Source: Halichondria panicea
Taxonomy: Eukaryota; Porifera; Demospongiae; Suberitida; Halichondriidae
NCBI RefSeq assembly: GCF_963675165.1
Contig: NC_087377.1
Span: 16,114,518 to 16,178,517 of the forward strand
Length of the DNA stretch: 64,000 bases
Reading direction: 5' to 3'
Position 1 is the first letter of the stretch, and every line of letters starts with the position of its first letter. The position numbers and the translations under genes are program-made. This document shows, piece by piece, positions 10,639 to 23,377 of this stretch. The notes under the pieces are model-generated. The model saw only the letters and a list, made by a program, of their open reading frames with translations, had not been told where the DNA came from and searched no databases.

Positions 10639-13011
10639 CTAATTAGCACTTATAGAGAAGAAATCAACAGTTTGAATATAAGTAGAGAATAGTTTTGTCT
10701 GTCCTCCGGCTACAATGACCTCTCCACTAGGAAGTACTGAGCATGTGCAGTTGAGTCGTGCAGTAGGCAGGTCTCCCACTTTCACCCACCTCCTGGTGTC
10801 AGACTGGTAGAGGTGGATCGATGAACTTGGGTTAAATCCGTTCGCTCCACCAACGGCTAATAGTGACCTCCCAATACTGAGAGGAGTTGACAACACGAGT
10901 GGTACTTCCTGTAAGGTCTGCCAGAGAGTGGGTGTGTCCAGGTTGGAAAGGGCCTTTGCAATGAGTTCATTGAGGTCGACGTGGTGCACTGTCTTGGTTG
11001 CCCCCCCAGTGTGATCCCACCCTCCCATTAGGTAGAGGGTGTTTCCTATGAGAGTTGATTTCAGTTTTGATCGTGGGTTAGGTAGAGACTGAGCAATGTA
11101 CCATCTTCTTGATGCCACGTCCATCACCTCCACAGAGGAGGTACGTCTTTTATCATCACGCCCACCAGCTACAATGATGTGGTTGTTGAAGGAGACAGCT
11201 GTTGAGGACTGACGAGCAATGTTCATTGGTGGATACGGGTGAGTCCATTTCCCTAATTCAAACACTGCAAGCTGATTGGTGCGTTTTTTGTTTCTTGGAT
11301 CCTGTCCTCCCACCAGCACTAGTCGATTAGCGAGTGATGTCATAGCGAAGTACTTGGCAGTGTACTCTGGTAGTTTGGTCCATTGATCTTGCTCGAGCTT
11401 CATCACTGTACCCGAGTCACGATCATTGCCTGCACCACCTCCACCAACATACACCGTGTCACCGATAACAACACTCTGTATCGAGTCACCCATCTTGATT
11501 GGCAAATCTTTTCGTCTTCTCCATTTCAGAGTGAGTGGAGGTCTCAACTCTCTGGGAGGGGGACCCTGAATAATGAATGAGTGCAATTATTAAGAGGCCA
11601 CGCCCACCAGTCTAATAGAATGTACAGTACGATTATAAGAGATCAAAGCTTCTACTATATAGCTCTGCAATAATATAATGGTGCATTTTGTCTCACCTGT
11701 CTTTGCTGTTGAATGATGGCGTCTCTCCTGACCAGCTCAGCATCTTTGTGCTCAATCTGTTTTCTAGGTGCCTGTACAGGGGAACGTTGGTGGAAATCTT
11801 AGAATTAAAACACAGACATGAATATCATTAGTGGAAATTCTACAACAGAACGAGAACAAACAACAATTTCCGCTAAAGAAAGTACATAATTATAGGCACA
11901 CTCAAACGGATGTGTAGTTACGGCTTAACCACTTGAGACAGCATCCATGCATGTTAAGGTACAATACTATTGTTGCTGTGAGAATCTCATTCACACACTA
12001 CATGTACGCACCTTCTTGACTGGTTGAGTGTCCTTTGACTCCCTTTTTGTTGCCTCCACTGAACCAAAACCTCTCGTCAAGTAAGCATCTAGAAAATCGA
12101 TACTAACATTAATACAGACGAATGTGATTTTTTTCGTTAGGGTTATAGTTATAGGGTTAGCGGAATTGTAAAACACATAATTATAATTAACTCACAGATA
12201 TCCCTGGCAGATGGTCTCCTCGTCATGTCTTCTTGCAAACAACTGTCGATAAGCTTCCTCAACCTGTGTGTGTGAGGGATTTGGGCAACATGGAATGATC
12301 GATCCTTGGCTGATTTAATGGTCTCTAGCTTGCAAACAATCTGTGTCACAATCACCCCATAGGAAAACACATCCAGGCTACTATCGTATTTCTCCTCTTC
12401 CAATCGAATAGCCTCAAGAGGTAAATACCCCATCCGGTGACTAATGGCTGTGAGGGTGTGGCTAAGCATGGAGGGATCGTATAGCCGTGACATGCCAAAG
12501 TCGGATATCTTTGCGACAGGCACTGGTCGTGTAAGCTTCAGTAAGACGTTATCACCACAGAGGTCACGATGGATAATCTTCTTGCTGTGAATGTAGGCCA
12601 GACCACAAGCAATGTCTTTCGAGAGGCTAATTTCACATTCGCTAGTGAGGGACTCTTCATCAAGGCCGGAAAAATAAGATCTCAGATTGCAATCCATCAG
12701 CTCAACAACGAGGATTGTACTCCCTGATTTGGGGTGCTTGGCAGTCGACAAATACAGAACAACATTTGGGTGCTGGAACGACTTGAGAAAATCACTCTCA
12801 CGATCAATTGCATCACTAGCTTCTTCGTTTTTGCCGACTGAAATACTTGCCTGCATCTCCATAGCATCGTGAAGCAGCACTTTGACTGCACATATCTCGC
12901 CCCTGTAGCTGCCTTTGAAGACTGCTCCAAATGCACCTTTACCGAGACGCTCGTCTAGGAAAACAGTTAAATCATCGTTGATCTTCTGGCGGTTTTGGTC
13001 AACTGTAGAAC

Positions 13012-13061
<50 letters not shown>

Positions 13062-13465
13062 TGTGGGGGGGGTGAATATTATAGCAGCTAACGAACTAAG
13101 CATTATGACTGTATGATTCCTGTGCTGAACTAGTGCTTACCCTCTGACTTCACATCAGTAGGATTGCTTGCATCAGTAGACTGTAGATGATCTCTTTCGA
13201 TGGTCTGGGCTATGTGAACTTCACTCACGATGGGACTAGACAATGCCTCCACCATCTCTTTCCAGCTCTTCCCTCCTTCATTAAGCCATTTAATCAAACC
13301 CTCACGATAGCAGTCATCAGGATTGTTGCTCCATTCTTTCCCGATGCTGTGGATTGTAGCCTGGGGTACGTCAAGAATAAGCAAGATGTTTCGCCACTTA
13401 ATTCGAGCATCAAACGTGACGAGATACAATCTCTTTAGATCTGCTATTGTGAGATAGTCGGACAT
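10639..13465 (-). CDS. K2: Death domain-TKL kinase-coiled coil-Kelch protein
   Basis: Close paralog of K1 with the same exons: 13465-13141, 13002-12196, 12088-12012, 11771-11697 and 11565-10639. The model closes in frame at 736 aa. The Death domain, kinase motifs (GKGAFGAVFKG, AVKVLL, HRDLCGDN, DFG) and Kelch repeats are all present. The post-DFG segment reads MGYLPLEA as in K1. Differences from K1 include ERLGKG for EPLGKG and a changed linker (YLTRGFGSVEA). Sequence encoding the coiled coil and Kelch is also shared with K3. Because both K1 and K2 are open throughout, both are probably functional or very recently duplicated. Confidence 0.85.
13013..13070. repeat. (GT)n microsatellite in K2 intron 1
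   Basis: Long uninterrupted GT run ending in a G tract, expanded relative to the K1 intron. Confidence 0.95.
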
Positions 13466-13796
13466 CTTCTCTGTAGAATAATTATGGTTATAATTTGTCA
13501 GAATTTAATATGTGATAAAATAATATTTGGTGTGTGCAAACTAAATCATGTACATACAGTAAAAACAGTACTGTCTGCACTTACTGATAATAATCCAGAG
13601 GCTACAGTATCTTCACAGCTTGATACCAGGCAAGATACAGAAATACAGGACAACAGCTAGCTCAGCTACAACAAGACCCGTCCTCTTTCTCTGCAGAATA
13701 AACAAATAGCTGTCACATGCGATGACACATAACATTGCTAAACCACGTGGCTGGTCTTTCACTTCCATACTAAGCTAGAGAAAAGAAGAAATTGTG

Positions 13797-15595
13797 CAGT
13801 CAGTTTTGAAGCTCTGAGCAAGTGGTCAAACTATTTGTCTGTATTGGTTGAGGCTGAAGACAGGAGTCCATGGACAGGGACTACTGAGGAACCTTCATCA
13901 AGAACAAGGTAATGTACTTATTTGTAAATAATTACAAAACGAGAGGTCATTTCTTTTGGAGGTTGAGAAAAATTCCTGGTGTTGCATATTTAGAGGGTCG
14001 CATCTAATTGGAGGTTACTCTACTATCCTCGATTATAGGACGCTTAAAATTACTTCTAGCGCCCTGGAATCGAGGCTGTGGTTTGACCTCTATTTAGGAC
14101 GCAACATATAAAAAATAATTGTCTACTTTTAGAGGTCAGAAAATTGCCTAAGATCGAGGGTGTCGCATATTTGGAGGGTCGCCTTAAATTGAACAAGTAC
14201 GGTACTTGTGTATAATGTGTAGTTAGTTATAATGTGGGCCCTAACTTTGGACGTTTCGTTTTCGTATTATTTTCGCTTTCGTATTACATGGTTAGAATTT
14301 GCATGATGGTAACTACCTCCCAAATAACGAATACACACACACTTGTTGTTCCCGCCCATACTTGTACTCAGAGATGTGCTCACAGAATAAGGCCTATAGT
14401 TTACTAGGATCATTTATGAGATGGAGGATTGAAAAATTAAGATATTCCGGGCACACCACTGTCAGTGTGTACTGTATAGCGTATAGCGGGTAGGGTATAA
14501 ACTTTCGTAGAATGACCGTTGAAAGGTTTTCGCGGATTTAATTTTCACGGAATAGCAGCCTTTCTGCAGCATGCATGCATGCGATATTAAATTCTAAACC
14601 TGTGTAGGGTACCAGCTACATAGTCTTGTACATGGCTTGTAATAATAATTATTATACGTGTATAATTATGATGATATCCCATTTTGTACTACATCAGGAG
14701 TGCATGAACTCCTGGTACTATAATAATTATTATCGGGTTTAAAATACAGCGACTTTTCAATTACGAATTACGAAATTCGCTCAATAGATTGGTCATGCAA
14801 TTTCCCATTTACAGTTACAACACAATCAAGCTTGTACAGTGTCATTCACAATCCATTAACCTCTCATTGGATAGTACTGTCCCTATTCCTGTGTTGTACA
14901 CTACTGTCTATTTAAGTGTTATTTATGTTTATGTGATCAATTTCCTGAACCAATTTTCCCTCCCCCCACAGTCTCGTGCATGGACAAAGATGATGTGTAC
15001 AGTTTTGGAGTGCTTGCTTGTGAAGTGGTGAATGCCAGATTTCCTGAAGCTGCTGTATTTCTTGGTCTGCTATCGAGTATGGAAGGTGTATGGCGGGAGC
15101 TCCACCCACTCATCACCTCAGGACAGACCCTCCATGGACACTGTGTTACACCACATCAAACAATTGGACTCTGAGTCTTAGTATTGGTGCATGAGTGTGT
15201 TATTATTAATTTGTGTAAAGAATATATAATTATTATGAAGATTTAATAATTATTCTTGCAAACAAAGTGGGGGAGGGGCTGCTCAAGATGAGGGGGTGTT
15301 GCATATGGGGTCAGAGATCAGAAAGCCATGTGGACTCACAGAAAACTGTACTAGATATCATGCAAGATGAAGGCAGCCTTGATAGCAGCCAAGGTCCTCA
15401 CACTCGCGTCTGCTCCCTTCATAAAGCCAGCTCTCTGGGGAAGCTGAACGTACCAGTGGTTTTGCTTCCCTATGTCCCCTCCAGCACTGGAGTCAAGGTC
15501 AACTTCACTCTGAGCTCCCCTCAAGGTTGCTTCTCTTGGTCAGTGTACCTACTGTGTGTGTGTAGGGGAGGGGGGATACTGGTGTAAGCTGTGAC
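13797..15595 (+). pseudogene. Module C exon fragments, copy 2
   Basis: Second copies of the three plus-strand relics: the orphan exon (about 13797-13911, ATG lost), the kinase C-lobe fragment (about 14978-15174) and the NUP210 first exon (15367-15540, frame broken by two extra bases near 15405). About 60 bases near 14072-14133 are present here and absent from copy 1. Loss of the start in one relic and of frame in another supports absence of selection. Confidence 0.6.
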
Positions 15596-15770
15596 CCTGA
15601 GTTACAGTCAATAGTTAATTAAGCTTGGTGCAAAGATTTAGGCCTAAAAACAATTTTAACGTGGCTTAATATTGCTCGGTGAATTCCAGCGTCCAATAAT
15701 TATTATATAATTATAGTGCAATAAAAATAATTAATGATCACGTATAATTATTATGCCACACACACACACT

Positions 15771-15811
<41 letters not shown>

Positions 15812-15947
15812 CCACCCACACACACACACACAGGTTGAGCATTAAACCGGACATAGTGTCAGATATCTAACCATGCAGCTAGCATACTTGTAGTGATACA
15901 TGTGTGTCTCTCCCCTGCCCTAACCACACCCCCTCACACACGTGCAG

Positions 15948-16601
15948 GTGTTGGCAAGTCCACCCTCCTCCGCTCTATGGCGTGTCATGAGCTGCGTCTA
16001 CCAGCTGGTGTGAGTGTACTACACGTGGAGCAAGAGGTCACCGGGGACAACACACTAGCACTGGATAGTGTACTCAAGTGTGACACTGAGAGAGTGCAGC
16101 TGCTCGCTAGAGAGGGGGAGCTACTGCATGGCCTCAGGGGACAAGAACACAGCAGCAGGCAGGTCTGTATACTAGGGGTGGGGGGAGGTGTTTTAAGTAC
16201 AGTAAAATTACAATAATGAATTTTATTGTGTCCAGCTATGATTAGGGTTACCAGTGTGTAGGTGTCCTAGTGTGTAGTGTACTGTGTGTTTGACTGCTAG
16301 TCAGCATTCGTATGATTATGGTTTGTGTGTATATTTTCAGTAGTTATTTTCAGTACTTTATTTACCTTTCATCTTCCCCTCTCTCTGTATGTGTAGCGCT
16401 TCTGATGAACTGGCTGAGGTATACCTTCCACTACAGGAGATAGACGCTGATGAAGCACCAGCAAGGTAACTGTACCCAGTAGATCAAGTACCATCTTACA
16501 CACTGTGCTCACTCACTCACAGAGCTGGCTGTATTCTGGCTGGTCTGGGGTTCACTCCACAGAAGAATGAGATTTTATCTAGCTAAGACACTATTTGCAA
16601 G
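15948..16601 (+). pseudogene. ABCF3 exons, broken
   Basis: Three exons in phase: 15948-16162 (Walker A GVGKSTLLRSMA, then VLHVEQEVTGDNT), 16397-16465 (ELAEVYLPLQEIDADEAPAR) and 16523-16601. These follow ABCF3 closely. ABCF3 is a cytosolic ABC ATPase without membrane segments, linked to translation control. In the third exon AGCILAGLGFTPQ is followed by a stop at 16581-16583; the continuation RMRFYLAKTLFAR lies in another frame. The segment holding the ABC signature has been deleted. No Walker B exon follows; the sequence passes into module A instead. Confidence 0.75.
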
Positions 16602-17201
16602 GTAAGCAGTTTTTGTGAGACGGAAGTGCTGACATTAATTAATCTTCTGTTTTCTAGGGGAAGGCGTGGGTGTTTTTTCAGAATCAGGCTTGTTTTCAGA
16701 GCTATCTTTTAGCTGCCATAACTTGAATTCCGTGGATACAATTTCAATGATTTTCTGATTTTCTGAAAGCTTAGAAAGAGACCTTTCAAATGGTGTCATC
16801 AAAGTTTATATTTGAGAGATAAAAGTATTTACCAATTTGGCCATAACATGAATAAAATAGCCCATGGGGTCCAAGGCGGAAAATTACAAATTAGGGCCCC
16901 AACAAAATTTTGGATCAAAACACATCATTTGAAAGGTCTCTTTAATTCTAAGCTTTCAGAAAATCATAACATTTTTGACATTGGATCAACGGTATTAAAG
17001 TTAATGGCTGTTGAAAAATCAGGTTTGTTTTTAGAGCTATCTTTTAGAGGCCATAACTTATGTTAGGAACGTCCTATTTAAAAAACTCAAAGACGCATTC
17101 TGTAGCTCTGAGAAAGCACTATTGTACACAATTAAAGTGTCTTAAAACCGCTAATTGCTCGCAGTGCCAAAGCTCACTAATTTGTGTGTCCTATGCTGTA
17201 G

Positions 17202-17697
17202 ATGTGGGAACACGGAACCATCGTCGGTTGTGTGCAGTGTATTATAGTCGTACCCCCGGGTTTAAAGTGTCCATGGACTACTGGACCGTGTCATGCAGCT
17301 GCTGGAGGTGTCCTTCACCAAAGATGGCAGTGGATACTTCCTGAAGGCAGCTAAAGGTGAGGGTTGCATAAGCACAGCTGTGTATGTGTGTTAGGGACTT
17401 GTGAAGGAACTACATATGCATTCAGTCCAGTTTGTTGGGAATAAATGGCCGTGAGGTTTTTGAAGTGTATGTGTTGAATCCACTGGAAGATTATTTTGTC
17501 ATAAAATTAATTCCTACAACTACACTTGCTCACTGCCCACACTTCTGCACTGCTTGTGTTTACCGCTCCCTCCCCTGCACACACACTCCACAGACTCTAC
17601 CTAGTTCCCGGGCCGTTGTGCAGAGGTGTGTGTACGTGGGAAGGTGATTGGGAAACTGGGCATGCTCCATCCTGGTGTGTCTGTTGTGCAGCTCTAG
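17202..17697 (+). pseudogene. FARSB C-terminal exons, broken, copy 3
   Basis: Same two exons as at 1583-2078. Here a two-base deletion (gtttaaagtgtccatgg instead of gtttgaagtgatccatgg) shifts the frame inside the conserved FEVIHGLLDR stretch. The TAG before FPGRCAEV is shared with copy 1, so the first stop predates the duplication. Confidence 0.7.
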
Positions 17698-18586
17698 TGT
17701 GTGTGAGACTGGGAGGTGTGTCTGGTGCAGCTGTTCTCACGGCCTCCTCCAACCAGTACCTGCCCTCCGTACTCTCCAGAGAGAACCTATCTCCTCAGGT
17801 TAGTGTGTGTTCATCATGACCTCCTTGACAGTATGTACCCATGCCAGGTGTGTGTTTAGGGTCAATACTGCAAGGTCATGTACTGTACATAATTATGTCA
17901 TGTACATATAATTATAGCCTGGATCCCAGGGTAGGCCGGTGAACGAGGCTAGTACATATAATCCTTTTGTTTGTAGTTAGGGTGCTTTAGAGATCTAACA
18001 TACTCTTCTTGAGGGGAGGGGTAGTTAAACACATTATTTTAAACAGCCATAACTTTAATACCGTTGATCCAATGTCAAAATTTATATTATTTGCTTAAAG
18101 CTTAGAAACAGACTTTCAAATAATGTGCTTCAATCCAAAATTTCTTTGGTGTAATTTTTCGGCCTTGGACTATCAGCTATTATCCTTGGTTGTGTCCAAA
18201 TTAGTTTTGTAGCTCAAAATAATATGAACTTTGATGGCGACGTTTGAAAGGTATATCTTATATACCATTCGATTCCTTGTTAAAAACCGCTTCTATCTAT
18301 ATATGCTGTAGAGCTGGTAAGCTCCACATTTTGTGATCTTGTGTGTGGGCATTGGGTGCATGATGTGAGATCAATTTCAACATGGTATGGAGTGTTGTTA
18401 ACATGGAGGGTGACATTGTATGAGTGTAATAATGTGCGACCCCCCCCCCCCCCCACACACACCTTTAGGCCAACTATGCTGCTCACTCTAACTGACCTTA
18501 CGATTATTCTAGTATTCATAATGTAAGTACGTACATATTGTATACCAGTACATGTGTTGTGTGGTGTCCCTTTTATCATAGTTGAG

Positions 18587-19008
18587 TGTGAGTGTGAGAG
18601 GCCATATATATAAGGAGGACATACGTGTGTCGAGGCTGGAGGTGGCCCGTGTGCTGAGGGAGAGAAATTAGTACAAAGAGAAGTACCTCTCACTATTGGA
18701 GCAGATTAGGTAAAGGGTCATCGTGTAGTGTTTGTAAAGCGGTCATCATAACTCTAATACATACTAACACTGTGTATCCAGAGGAGGTTCGACAGGTGCA
18801 GTGCAGCTCAAGCAATTAGTCTCTGATTACACGCTTGCATGAGCGGATAATTAGTGTTCATGCAATCAAAGGCTAATACATACTAACACTGTGTATTTGT
18901 ACTAACAATGTTAGTTGATTAATAATAATGTTTCTCTGTTGCACAGGATGAGTGCTGACTCGGCTCTGTTTAAGTCCAAGAGCAAGAAATCAAAGTGGTT
19001 CGACTAGT
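18587..19008 (+). pseudogene. Coiled-coil protein exons, copy 3
   Basis: Copy of 2939-3374. The RERNEYKE stretch reads RERN followed by TAG, so the fragment is interrupted. The second exon (KSKSKKSKWFD, then stop) is preserved. Confidence 0.4.
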
Positions 19009-19887
19009 GAGTTGTGTCACGTCAGTTAGTGTGTAGAGTTGTAGTGAAGCTTTTCTTATTCTAGTCACTCTATAGAGATTATTATAGAATACAGTCAGGT
19101 TAATTAATGGACTCCATAGCGGACCTATGCCACCTCTAGAGTACAGCTATACTGTTTCACTGTATATCTTGAAGTCAGATTATAATCTAGTGCAATAAGA
19201 TACTATTAGTGTTATGATTCTACTAAAACTCGTTCTCAAAAGTTTCAGCCTATAGTCTAGTTTTATTTTATTGCTCCCGTTACTTGCTGCTTAACCAGAT
19301 CATATATACTATTGTATAACACTCCTCTGGTTTCTATAGATCTTTATTATTTATGTCAACAGCCGAGGGTAGCACCTCAGTGCTCTAGTTCTAATTGTAG
19401 ATTGACTGATGGATTTGTCTTCTGTACTATTGTTTGATTTTTCCACCCCTCATCTTTTCCGGCCCCCAGTTATGCGGCCATTTTTCAGCCCGGCCAAGTG
19501 TTGAGGAGACAAGAAGAGGCACTGAGAATGGAGGTAGAGGTACAGAGTACATTATCTGGAAAATGCATTTGTGTCATACTTTGTAGAGTCCCTTAAAGTC
19601 ATTCAAGGTCAGCTATAGTGTGTCCTATTTGAAGGTGTGCAATGTACAATCATGTACGACCCCCCCCCCCCCCCACACACACACACACACCTTTAGGCCT
19701 ACTATGCTGCTAAGAGAGGGGCCTCACGTAAACTGGCCACTCAGTGTGACTATGACCACGTGACTCTTTAACCCCTCAGTTCCCGACCCCACCCCTCACT
19801 GTCTGTCTCGGAAAAGGAGAGAGTCTTTGGATTCTGGGAGAAGGCGTCCACCCTACCCTCGGACCTGAACTTTTATGAGACTGTTAA

Positions 19888-21415
19888 ATATTATTTTGTC
19901 TGTTTTTGTACTATTTTCTGGCAATGTAATTATGTATGTACCACTTCATGTCATCATAATAACTATAATTATATGCAATAAAATTCTGTTGCAACTCAAC
20001 ATAATAAAAAGAATATCAATATCGCTATAAACTCATCGCACAATTAAAAAGAAACAATTAACAATTAGCACTTATAGAGAAGAAATCAACAGTTTGAATA
20101 AAACTAAATTTTGTCCGTCCTCCGGCTACAATGGCCTCTCCACTAGGAAGTACTGAGCATGTGCAGAAGTATCGTGCAGTAGGCAGGTTTCCCACTTTCA
20201 CCCACCTCCTGGTGTCAGGCTGGTAGAGGTGGATCGATGAACTTGGGTTGTCTCTGTCATCGCACCCACCAACGGCTAATAGTGACCTCCCAATACTGAG
20301 AGGAGCTGATCGCACGAGTGGTACTTCCTGTAAGGTCTGCCAGAGAGTGGGTGTGTTCCGGTTGGAAAGGGCCTTCGCAATGAGTTCATTGAGGTCGACG
20401 TGGTGCACTGTCTTGGTTGCCCCCCCAGTTTGATCCCACCCTCCCATTAGGTAGAGGGTATTTCCTATGAGAGTTGATTTCAGTTCTGATTGTGGGTTAG
20501 GTAGTGACTGAGCAATGTACCATCTTCTTGATGCCACGTCCAACACCTCCACAGTGGAGGTAAGTCGTTTATCATCCTCCCCACCAGCTACAATGATGTG
20601 GTTGTTGAAGTAGACAGCTGTTGAGGAATGGCGAGCAATGTTCATTGGTGGGTACGGGTGAGTCCATTCCCCTGACTCAAACACTGCAAGCTGATTGGTG
20701 TGTTTGGTGTTTCTTGGATCACGTCCTCCCACCAGCACTAGTCGATTAGCGAGTGATGTCATAGCGAAGTACTTGTCAGTATACTCTGGTAGTTTGGTCC
20801 ATTGATCTTGCTCGAGTTTCATCACTGTACACTTGTCACAATCATTGTCTGCAATGCCTCCACCAACATACACCGTGTCACCGATAACAACACTCTGTAC
20901 CAAGTCACCCATCTTGATTGGCATGTTTTTTCTTCTTCTCCATTTCAGAGTGAGTGGAGGTCTCAACTCTCTGGGAGGGGGACCCTGAATAATGAATGAG
21001 TGTAATTAGGATAGTGTCTACTAACAAGCGAGTGTTACTTGTAGCAATAATTGCATGCACACTAAATCACTTTCTCTAATTAGCTTAAGAGGCCACGCCC
21101 ACCAGTCTAATAGAATGTACAGTACGATTATAAGAGATCAAAGCTTCTACTATAGCTCTGCAATAATATAATGGTGCATTTTGTCTCACCTGTCTCTGCT
21201 GTTGAATGATGGCGTCTCTCCTGACCAGCTCAGCATCTTTGTGCTTAATCTGTTCTCTGTGTGCCTGTACAGGGGAACGTTGGTGGAAATCTTTGAATTA
21301 AAACACAGACGTGAATATCATTAGTGAAAATTCTACAACAGAACGAGACAATTTCCGCTAAAGGAAGTACATAATTATAGGCACACTCAAACGGAGGTGT
21401 ATTTAGCGGCTTAAC
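19888..21415. repeat. Segmental duplication module B, partial copy 3
   Basis: Shares the 3' flank, Kelch exon, coiled-coil exon and part of the next intron with K1 and K2. Homology ends near 21415, inside the intron upstream of the shared coiled-coil exon. Beyond that point the gene carries unrelated exons. Confidence 0.85.
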
Positions 21416-23377
21416 ATGATTTATACAATAGCATCAATTGTTGAGGTATTGTTGGAATCTCATCGACACACTTAGCTACATGTACGCAAACAAATATCAT
21501 CATTGTAGTATAATACTAGCGTATAAGAATGTGTGCATTTGGTGACTACTATAATACCTGTAAGAGAGCGGCCCTCTCAACTAGAGCAGCCTCTCTCTGG
21601 GAAATCAGATCAGCGATCCTTGACTCTTGTTCACTGAGTTGTCTGTCCTTGTCAGCAATCATACCATCTTTGGTGGCACAGACACTATTCAATATCTGTA
21701 TATAAAGTAAGGTTATCAACATGCTAGCTCGTTGAGCGAAATAGCTTATAATGAACAAAATAAACTGGTTCTGCTGACCTGTTGCTGTCTAGCAAGCTGA
21801 GTATCTTTATCCGCTACTTCCTCATCTTTTTGAACAAGTAGCTCATCTTTTTGTACCAGAAGTCCATCTTTTTGATCCAGTTGATCGTCTTTTTGTGCCA
21901 GAAGTGCGTCTTTCTCAGTTAATTGCTCATCTTTCCTCTCCAGTATCCTGTCCTTCTGGACCACCTCTCTCTGAGAACAGAGTACAGCATGCAGTGTCAG
22001 ACCCTTGTACCCACTAGCTCACTGGACTGGACTCACCTGTAGAGCCTCTATCCTCTTCTCCTTTGCCCTGAGGGTCCTGGCAGTCTTCACTCGTGCAATG
22101 TCCAGCAGGAGCAGTCCTCCGTCCATCTCCCTCCCCACCTCCTCCAGAGACGAAAGGAGCTCAGCGGTGGTTGGTCTTCTCTCTGGGGTGTTGGCCAGAC
22201 ACTCCCTCACCAGACCAAACAGAGGGTGCTCACGTCCACCCGCCAGACTCCTCTCAAGGAGAGCCGTGTAGGGACCTCGACGCTCAAACTCTGAGCGAGC
22301 CAGGAGGTGGTCTGGGTTGTTAGGGTCGCTGTACGTGGGGGCAAGGAGATCTCCTGGAAACACCTAGTCCAATGACACGAGTGGAAGAACATGTGAATAC
22401 TGACTGTCATGATTGTTTTTATGTATATGTCTGTATGTATGGAGAAAACGAGTACAAGTATATTCACAATCATACATACAAAATGCATTTGCTGAAGGTC
22501 AACAATATTAAAGGGGGATCTCCCCAACACATACAACCACAATACTTATAAGGTAATTCACTGCATGAATGGTCACCAGGAATCTAACCTATGAATATCA
22601 TTAACTACACATACTTGTGTGAGAGCAAACAATTGCAGCACTCCGAAAGAGAAGACGTCCAGACTGGGTCCGTACACACTGTGACCTCTGTCAGAGAGGG
22701 CCTCGGGCGGCATGTACACCAGTGTCCCAGGAAACCTCGTCAGAGTCCTGGCCAGTCGACCAGGCTCCAGATTCACGATACGAGAGTTACCAAAGTCTGT
22801 GATCTTGGCTCTCAGAGATGACGTCAGCAGGACGTTCCTGGCAGTGAGATCACGATGGACCACGGACTCACGATGCAGGTGGAGCAGCCCTCGAGCCACA
22901 CAGACCAGAATGTACTGGGTAACAGAGAGGGGGATGTTGGGGGTGGACTCTAGGAGATCGTCCAGACTTGAGTCCAGCCTCTCCATGACCAGGAGGGGCA
23001 GTCGAGAGCCAGTCACGAAACACAGCCCAATGAACTGGGTGATGTTGGGGTGACGGATGCGAGCCATGAGTCGACACTCTCGGCGGTAGTTCCCAGCTAG
23101 GTTGGCCACTCCACCACGCTCGTCCGTCTCCAGGAGAACCTCGTGGATCTTCTTGGCTGCATACACCTCACCATTGATCATCACCTGTGCATGGAGGCAG
23201 TCACACTTGAATAGCTAGCAGATACACTAGAGACAGTGCACAGAAACAAAGCATGCAGTGACTGACCTCTTGAACAGAGCCATAGGAGCCAGTTCCTAGA
23301 ACTCTCTCCTCTCCAAAGTGCTCCACATTCTCCAGCACAAACTCCCTCAAGTCAGCATCATCTCGCAAAGAAAACAT
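20058..23377 (-). CDS. K3: kinase-heptad coiled coil-Kelch protein
   Basis: Seven exons: 23377-23267, 23184-22615, 22363-22037, 21970-21779, 21695-21558, 21264-21190 and 20984-20058. Every exon is a multiple of three and all introns are phase 0; total 779 aa. Exons 1-3 encode a protein kinase: GTGSYGSVQE, YAAKKI (lysine), HRDLTARN (catalytic loop), DFG and YMPPEAL. The catalytic loop looks tyrosine-kinase-like, the PPE segment TKL-like. Exon 4 carries about eight consecutive KDxxLxx heptads, a long coiled coil likely to oligomerise the protein. Exons 6-7 are the shared coiled-coil and Kelch modules (Kelch about residues 472-779). No Death domain is present. Cytoplasmic signalling role inferred. 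Confidence 0.85.
21779..21970 (-). repeat. Coding heptad repeat in K3
   Basis: A 21-base unit encoding KDxxLxQ is repeated about eight times in this exon (KDRILER, KDEQLTE, KDALLAQ, KDDQLDQ, KDGLLVQ, KDELLVQ, KDEEVAD, KDTQLAR). The strict seven-residue spacing predicts a continuous coiled coil. The shared exon at 21190-21264 continues the pattern (KDAELVR, RDAIIQQ). Confidence 0.9.

Larger units (their letters stand above)
10471..15845. repeat. Segmental duplication modules B-C, copy 2
   Basis: Collinear with 4249-9472. The left junction lies inside the USF-like exon at aatattatttt. The right junction follows a (CA)n tract at ttgagcattaa and leads into ABCF3 exons. Module A is absent from this copy. 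Confidence 0.85.
16507..19887. repeat. Segmental duplication module A, copy 3
   Basis: Collinear with 1-4248 but without the 896-bp piggyBac-like insertion, so it preserves the empty site near 17000. It continues directly into module B3, as copy 1 does into B1. Confidence 0.85.
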
